Shown here piece by piece: positions 60,832-64,000 of a stretch of 64,000 nt of DNA. This DNA is from Pythium myriotylum. Its lineage: Eukaryota; Oomycota; Peronosporomycetes; Pythiales; Pythiaceae. Where the stretch lies: the NCBI GenBank assembly GCA_023091665.1, contig JALJCQ010000012.1:310001-374000 (forward strand), in the 5' to 3' direction. The first letter of the stretch is position 1. Every line of letters starts with the position of its first letter. The notes under the pieces are model-generated. The model made no database searches. It was given only the letters and a program-made list of their open reading frames with translations, and had not been told where the DNA came from. The translations under genes and the position numbers were made by a program.

Positions 60832-63087
60832 TTACTTCTTCTCGTCAGCCTTTGGCGCCGGCTTCTTCTTGTCCGAGTCACGGACACGCTTAAGCTGGTC
60901 CAGGAGGAATGCCAGATCAAAGGCCTTCTCGCGCAAGTAGTGGTAGCGGTCACTGGCGCTGAAGTGGCCTGCCGACAAGTCCATCTTGAGGAGTACGTCG
61001 TTCTGGTCGCTCTTGACGTCACGCAGACGCGCGACCCACTTAGTGGGCTCCCAGTACGCCACTCGAGGATCGTAGAGACCGCTCGTGACGAGAATGTTGG
61101 GGTATGCCTGGGCCTTGATGTTCTCGTACGGCGAGTAGCTGAGCATGTAGTGGAAGTACTCGGACTCGTTCGGGTTGCCCCACTCTTCCCACTCGCCCGT
61201 GGTGAGCGGGATGGTCGCGTCGCTCATCGTGTTCATCACATCGACGAACGGCACACCAGCGATCGCGGCCGTGAACAGGTCTGGGCGCATGTTGAGCACA
61301 GCACCCATGAGCAGACCACCGGCGCTACGGCCTTCGCACGTCATCATGCTCGGGCTCGTGACGCCAGCCTTGATAAGGTGCTCGGCACAGGCGATAAAGT
61401 CTGTGAACGTGTTGATCTTGGACTTGTACTTGGCGTTCTCGTACCACGTACGCCCCATCTCGCCACCACCTCGGATGTGGGCGATGGCATACACGACGCC
61501 GCGATCGAGCAGCGGCAAGATGGTCGAGACGAAGGCCGGATCGATGCAGGCCTCGTACGAGCCGTAGCCGTACAAGTGCAGTGGCTGGCGGTCCTTGGTG
61601 CGCAGGTCCTTGCGGTAGACAAGCGAGATCGGCACCTTGGTGCCGTCCGAGGCCGTGGCCTCGAGGCGCTCCGACTTGTACAGCGAGCGGTCGTAGTTTG
61701 GGCACGGCTTCTCCTTGAGGAAGACGAGGCTGTTCGAATCGATATCGAAGTCGTAGGTCGTGCGCGGCGTGGTCATGGACGAGTACACGAAACGGAACTT
61801 GCGCGTGTCGTAGTCGCGGTTCACAGAGCCCCAGACGGCGTAGCTCGCCTCGTCAAACTTGACGCGGTACTTGGCGTACTTCTTGTCCTTTTCCTTGACG
61901 ATCCAGAGCTGCGAGAAGCCGTCCTGGCGGCCGCTGATGACCAAAAAGTCCTTGAAGCAGTCGACGTCGTCGATCTTGACCTTGTCGTCGTACGGGAAGA
62001 GGTCGCGCCAGTTCTCCGGGCCAATCGCGTTCACGGGCGTGCGCATGATCTTGAAGTTGGTCGCCTTGTCCTTGTTCGTGACAATGTAGAAGTGGTCGCC
62101 GTGGTGGTCGAGCGAGTAGCGCACGCCCTTCTGGCGCTTGGCCACGAGCTGGAGGCCCTTGGACGGGTTCTCGAGGTCCAGAATCCAGATCTCGGTCGTC
62201 TCGCTGCTCGACGAGAGGAACTGCATGTACTTACCGCTGCGCGTCTTGCCGAAGATGGCGTAGTACACTTCATCGTCCTCGGTGTAGAGGCATTCGTTGG
62301 GCTCGCTCGAGCCGACCTTGTGGCGCCAGATCTTGTTCTGGCGGTGGGCCTCGTCCTGGGTCGCGTAGAAGAGCTCGGACGAGTCCTTGCCCCACTGCAA
62401 ACCCGAGATGTTCTCGAGGCGGTCGGGCAGCAGCTTGCCGGTCTTGAGGTCCTTGATGAAACCCGTGTACGTCTCGTAGCCGTTAAAGTCGACCATGTAC
62501 GCGAGGTACCGGTGGTCCGGGCTCGGACGCACATTCGAGACGTCGCAGTGGTTGTGGCCCTTGGCGATCTCGTTTTCGTCGAGCAGCAGCTCCTCGGGCG
62601 CCGAGGACGTCGCCGAGTCGCCGGTCTTGGGCTTGCGGCAGTGGAACGTGTAGCTGCTGCCTTTCTCCGTGCGCGTGTAGTAGAGGTACGCGCCATGCGG
62701 ATACGGGTACTCTTCGTCAGTCTCCTGGACGTGCGAGAGCAGCTCGTTGTAGAGGTTCTCGCGCACGTTGGCCAAGTGGGCGGTCTTGTGCTCGGTGTAC
62801 TTGTTCTCGGCGCGCAGGTGCTCGAGCACTTCCTCGTTCTTGCGCGTGTCGTCGCGCACGTAGAAGTACGGGTCCTCGATGTAGAGCACGGGCTTCATCG
62901 GGTTGGCGCCGCGGTTCTGGCCCGGCACGGCGCCGAAGGGCACCATGTGCGGGCGCTTCTCGAGCACGGGCGGGCGCACGGTCTTGGCGAGCGACGAGTA
63001 GACGGCGCGGCGCTGGCGCACGACGTACATGGCCGTGGCCACGCCGACGCCGACGCCGACGTTGAGAACGGCGCCGAGCTTGCTCAT
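60832..63087 (-). CDS. oligopeptidase B (S9A serine peptidase) with N-terminal hydrophobic segment
   Basis: From ATG 63087 (MSKLGAVLN) the product is 751 residues; an ATG at 63216 would add 43 residues of CT-repeat-encoded Ser/Leu leader. A hydrophobic helix (AVLNVGVGVGVATAMYVV) at residues 4-24 may anchor or target the enzyme. The beta-propeller spans about 100-470. The alpha/beta-hydrolase domain shows LHLYGYGSYEACIDPAF, AIAHIRGGGEMGRTWYENAK, the nucleophile box CEGRSAGGLLMG, the Asp region VTSGLYDPRVAYWEPTKW and the His region MDLSAGHFSASDRY. Activity in the family: cleavage of short peptides after Arg or Lys. Propeller and triad are complete. The 3' end lies 98 bp from the convergent BAH gene. 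A GA/CT repeat abuts the start. Confidence 0.9.
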   Translation of the reverse strand: MSKLGAVLNVGVGVGVATAMYVVRQRRAVYSSLAKTVRPPVLEKRPHMVPFGAVPGQNRGANPMKPVLYIEDPYFYVRDDTRKNEEVLEHLRAENKYTEHKTAHLANVRENLYNELLSHVQETDEEYPYPHGAYLYYTRTEKGSSYTFHCRKPKTGDSATSSAPEELLLDENEIAKGHNHCDVSNVRPSPDHRYLAYMVDFNGYETYTGFIKDLKTGKLLPDRLENISGLQWGKDSSELFYATQDEAHRQNKIWRHKVGSSEPNECLYTEDDEVYYAIFGKTRSGKYMQFLSSSSETTEIWILDLENPSKGLQLVAKRQKGVRYSLDHHGDHFYIVTNKDKATNFKIMRTPVNAIGPENWRDLFPYDDKVKIDDVDCFKDFLVISGRQDGFSQLWIVKEKDKKYAKYRVKFDEASYAVWGSVNRDYDTRKFRFVYSSMTTPRTTYDFDIDSNSLVFLKEKPCPNYDRSLYKSERLEATASDGTKVPISLVYRKDLRTKDRQPLHLYGYGSYEACIDPAFVSTILPLLDRGVVYAIAHIRGGGEMGRTWYENAKYKSKINTFTDFIACAEHLIKAGVTSPSMMTCEGRSAGGLLMGAVLNMRPDLFTAAIAGVPFVDVMNTMSDATIPLTTGEWEEWGNPNESEYFHYMLSYSPYENIKAQAYPNILVTSGLYDPRVAYWEPTKWVARLRDVKSDQNDVLLKMDLSAGHFSASDRYHYLREKAFDLAFLLDQLKRVRDSDKKKPAPKADEKK

Positions 63088-63105
63088 GGGCGAGAGAGAG
63101 AGAGA
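63088..63105 (-). repeat. CT-repeat leader of the oligopeptidase gene
   Basis: GGCGAGAGAGAGAGAGAG on the plus strand, i.e. a CT tract immediately upstream of ATG 63087 on the sense strand. Confidence 0.85.
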
Positions 63106-63736
63106 GGAAGGCTCCTGTGGACGAAGTGAGAGGGAGGATTTGATTTGCGAGAGGAGAAAAAGAATGGAAGATCGCGCCCAAGGGGGTGTTATGGTGCGCG
63201 TCGGCAACGGAAGCAAGCCCGGTCTCTTGTGCAGAGGCTATCCGACGGTTGTGACAGCGAGATGTCACTCAAGGCCAGCCAGCTGGTGCCCTGCCTTATT
63301 TTTTACGACTTTTTACGATTTTTGGTAGTCAGAGTGATGGTCGAGCGTGAGTAATGGGCGATTCTGAGTCTGCGAATCTGAATCCCCGACCCCGTATCTG
63401 TTCTCAGAAAAGTGCTGCAAGCAATATTTCTGCAGCAGGGTCGGCGTCACCCCGACCCCTAGATGATGTCGCGCTTTCGGCAGCCACAACCGCGAACTCC
63501 AAATCCTTTCTCCTCGCTGAATGGCCAGTTTTTTGGGGGGGGTTGCGGTGTCGTCGCCAACAAGAATAGGAGGGCTAGGGTTTCTGATTCGAAACGACTT
63601 GCTCCTCTCTTTTCCCCTCTATACAAACACCAAGTCCGTTCTTTTTGGGCGCGCCGCTCTCTCTCTCTCTTCCTCGCGCCTCGCCTCCTCTTTCGCCCGC
63701 GACGGCTCAGACTCGAACGCTCCTCCTCGCCGCCTC
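63106..63736. other. intergenic, divergent promoter region, about 630 bp
   Basis: Between oligopeptidase B (-) and the edge gene (+). Contains T runs (63299-63320), a G run (63534-63542) and a CT-rich leader (63656-63672) ahead of the edge gene. Confidence 0.5.
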
Positions 63737-64000
63737 ATGCCGTCGGTCGCGCCCGCCACGCCGCCGCGCAAGCCCCGGCCGACCGCCTCGCCCTCGCTGC
63801 TCAAGACGCGCTCGGCCAACGAGGCCATGCTCTCGCCGCGGCTGCGCGGGCTCGCCGAGCCCTACCCGCGCTACTCGCCGCGCAAGCGCCTCTCGGCCGA
63901 CTTCTCGGACGGCACCTACAGCGCCGAGTCGGGCGTCGACAGCCCCAAGAGCGAGAAAGGAGGATGGCGCATCCACGCCGCCGTGAATGGCCCTTTTCTC
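63737..64000 (+). CDS. 5' end of an unidentified gene (cut by the right edge)
   Basis: ATG 63737 opens 88 codons to the window end without a stop: MPSVAPATPPRKPRPTASPS, then LLKTRSANEAMLSPRLRGL and SPRKRLSADFSDGTYSAESG. The composition is Ser/Pro/Arg-rich and disordered, with SP sites that kinases could phosphorylate. GC-rich codon use matches neighbouring genes. No domain is visible yet. Upstream lies a CT-rich leader like those of other genes here. Confidence 0.5.
   Translation, partial: MPSVAPATPPRKPRPTASPSLLKTRSANEAMLSPRLRGLAEPYPRYSPRKRLSADFSDGTYSAESGVDSPKSEKGGWRIHAAVNGPFL

Noticed and set aside
60793..63129. 778-codon plus-strand ORF opposite oligopeptidase B
   Set aside because: Antisense shadow; the minus strand encodes a complete S9A peptidase with catalytic triad.

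Overview
The window is nuclear DNA of an oomycete (Stramenopila), most likely from the Pythium/Phytophthora side; I cannot name the species. Reasons: spliceosomal introns are uniformly tiny (40-100 nt, GTRNGT...YAG); coding third positions are very GC-rich, which produces long antisense shadow ORFs; a flagellar dynein-assembly gene implies motile zoospores; and there are a Crinkler-type header gene, secreted-protein families of oomycete style and a plant-type NPL4. The left two thirds is a dense housekeeping block. Positions 43-58 kb are an accessory island of secreted-protein duplicates, a LINE-like insertion and DNA transposons. Housekeeping genes resume to the right edge.

Layout. 1-7.1 kb (-): 3'-incomplete VPS13-type bridge lipid-transfer protein with an N-terminal membrane anchor and four EF-hands. 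7.9-9.7 (-): DNAAF1/LRRC50. 9.9-11.9 (-): PEX5. 14.2-15.5 (+): PP2C phosphatase. 16.1-17.1 (-): two-PDZ protein. 19.0-20.1 (+): proteasome alpha5. 20.3-20.6 (+): small Cys-rich secreted protein. 20.7-21.6 (-): uridine kinase. 22.0-23.3 (-): NPL4. 24.1-25.7 (+): UBP6/USP14. 25.8-27.4 (+): NOG1-like GTPase. 27.7-29.0 (+): choline/ethanolamine phosphotransferase. 29.9-31.8 (-): Crinkler-like gene plus a decayed copy. 31.8-33.9 (-): frameshifted membrane-protein gene. 34.2-37.0 (-): SCYL1 pseudokinase. 38.0-40.9 (+): YAK1-type kinase. 41.0-43.1 (-): KU70. 43.3-46.8: inverted duplication with two divergent secreted-protein genes carrying an RELR motif. 47.1-50.7 (-): secreted-protein pseudogene interrupted by a LINE-like element. 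51.1-51.5: cluster of perfect hairpins. 51.9-53.8 (+): intact paralog of that secreted protein. 54.3-56.4: hAT-type element with a probable nested element. 56.5-57.0 (+): SF1 helicase relic. 59.2-60.7 (+): BAH-domain protein. 60.8-63.1 (-): oligopeptidase B. 63.7-edge (+): 5' end of an unidentified gene.

How the genes relate. PSMA5, NPL4 and UBP6 are all ubiquitin-proteasome components and lie within 6.7 kb; NPL4 and UBP6 share an 807-bp divergent promoter. The accessory island shows recent turnover: a 635-bp inverted tract identical by eye that includes promoters and N-terminal codons of two secreted genes; a 5'-truncated retroelement bounded by an 18-bp target-site duplication inside the last codons of a secreted-protein gene; and a DNA transposon bounded by matching terminal inverted repeats and a 9-bp duplication.

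Multi-exon genes are given as one span with exon coordinates in the evidence. Exon joins were read by eye from splice consensus, frame and protein-family conservation; no alignment or search was run.
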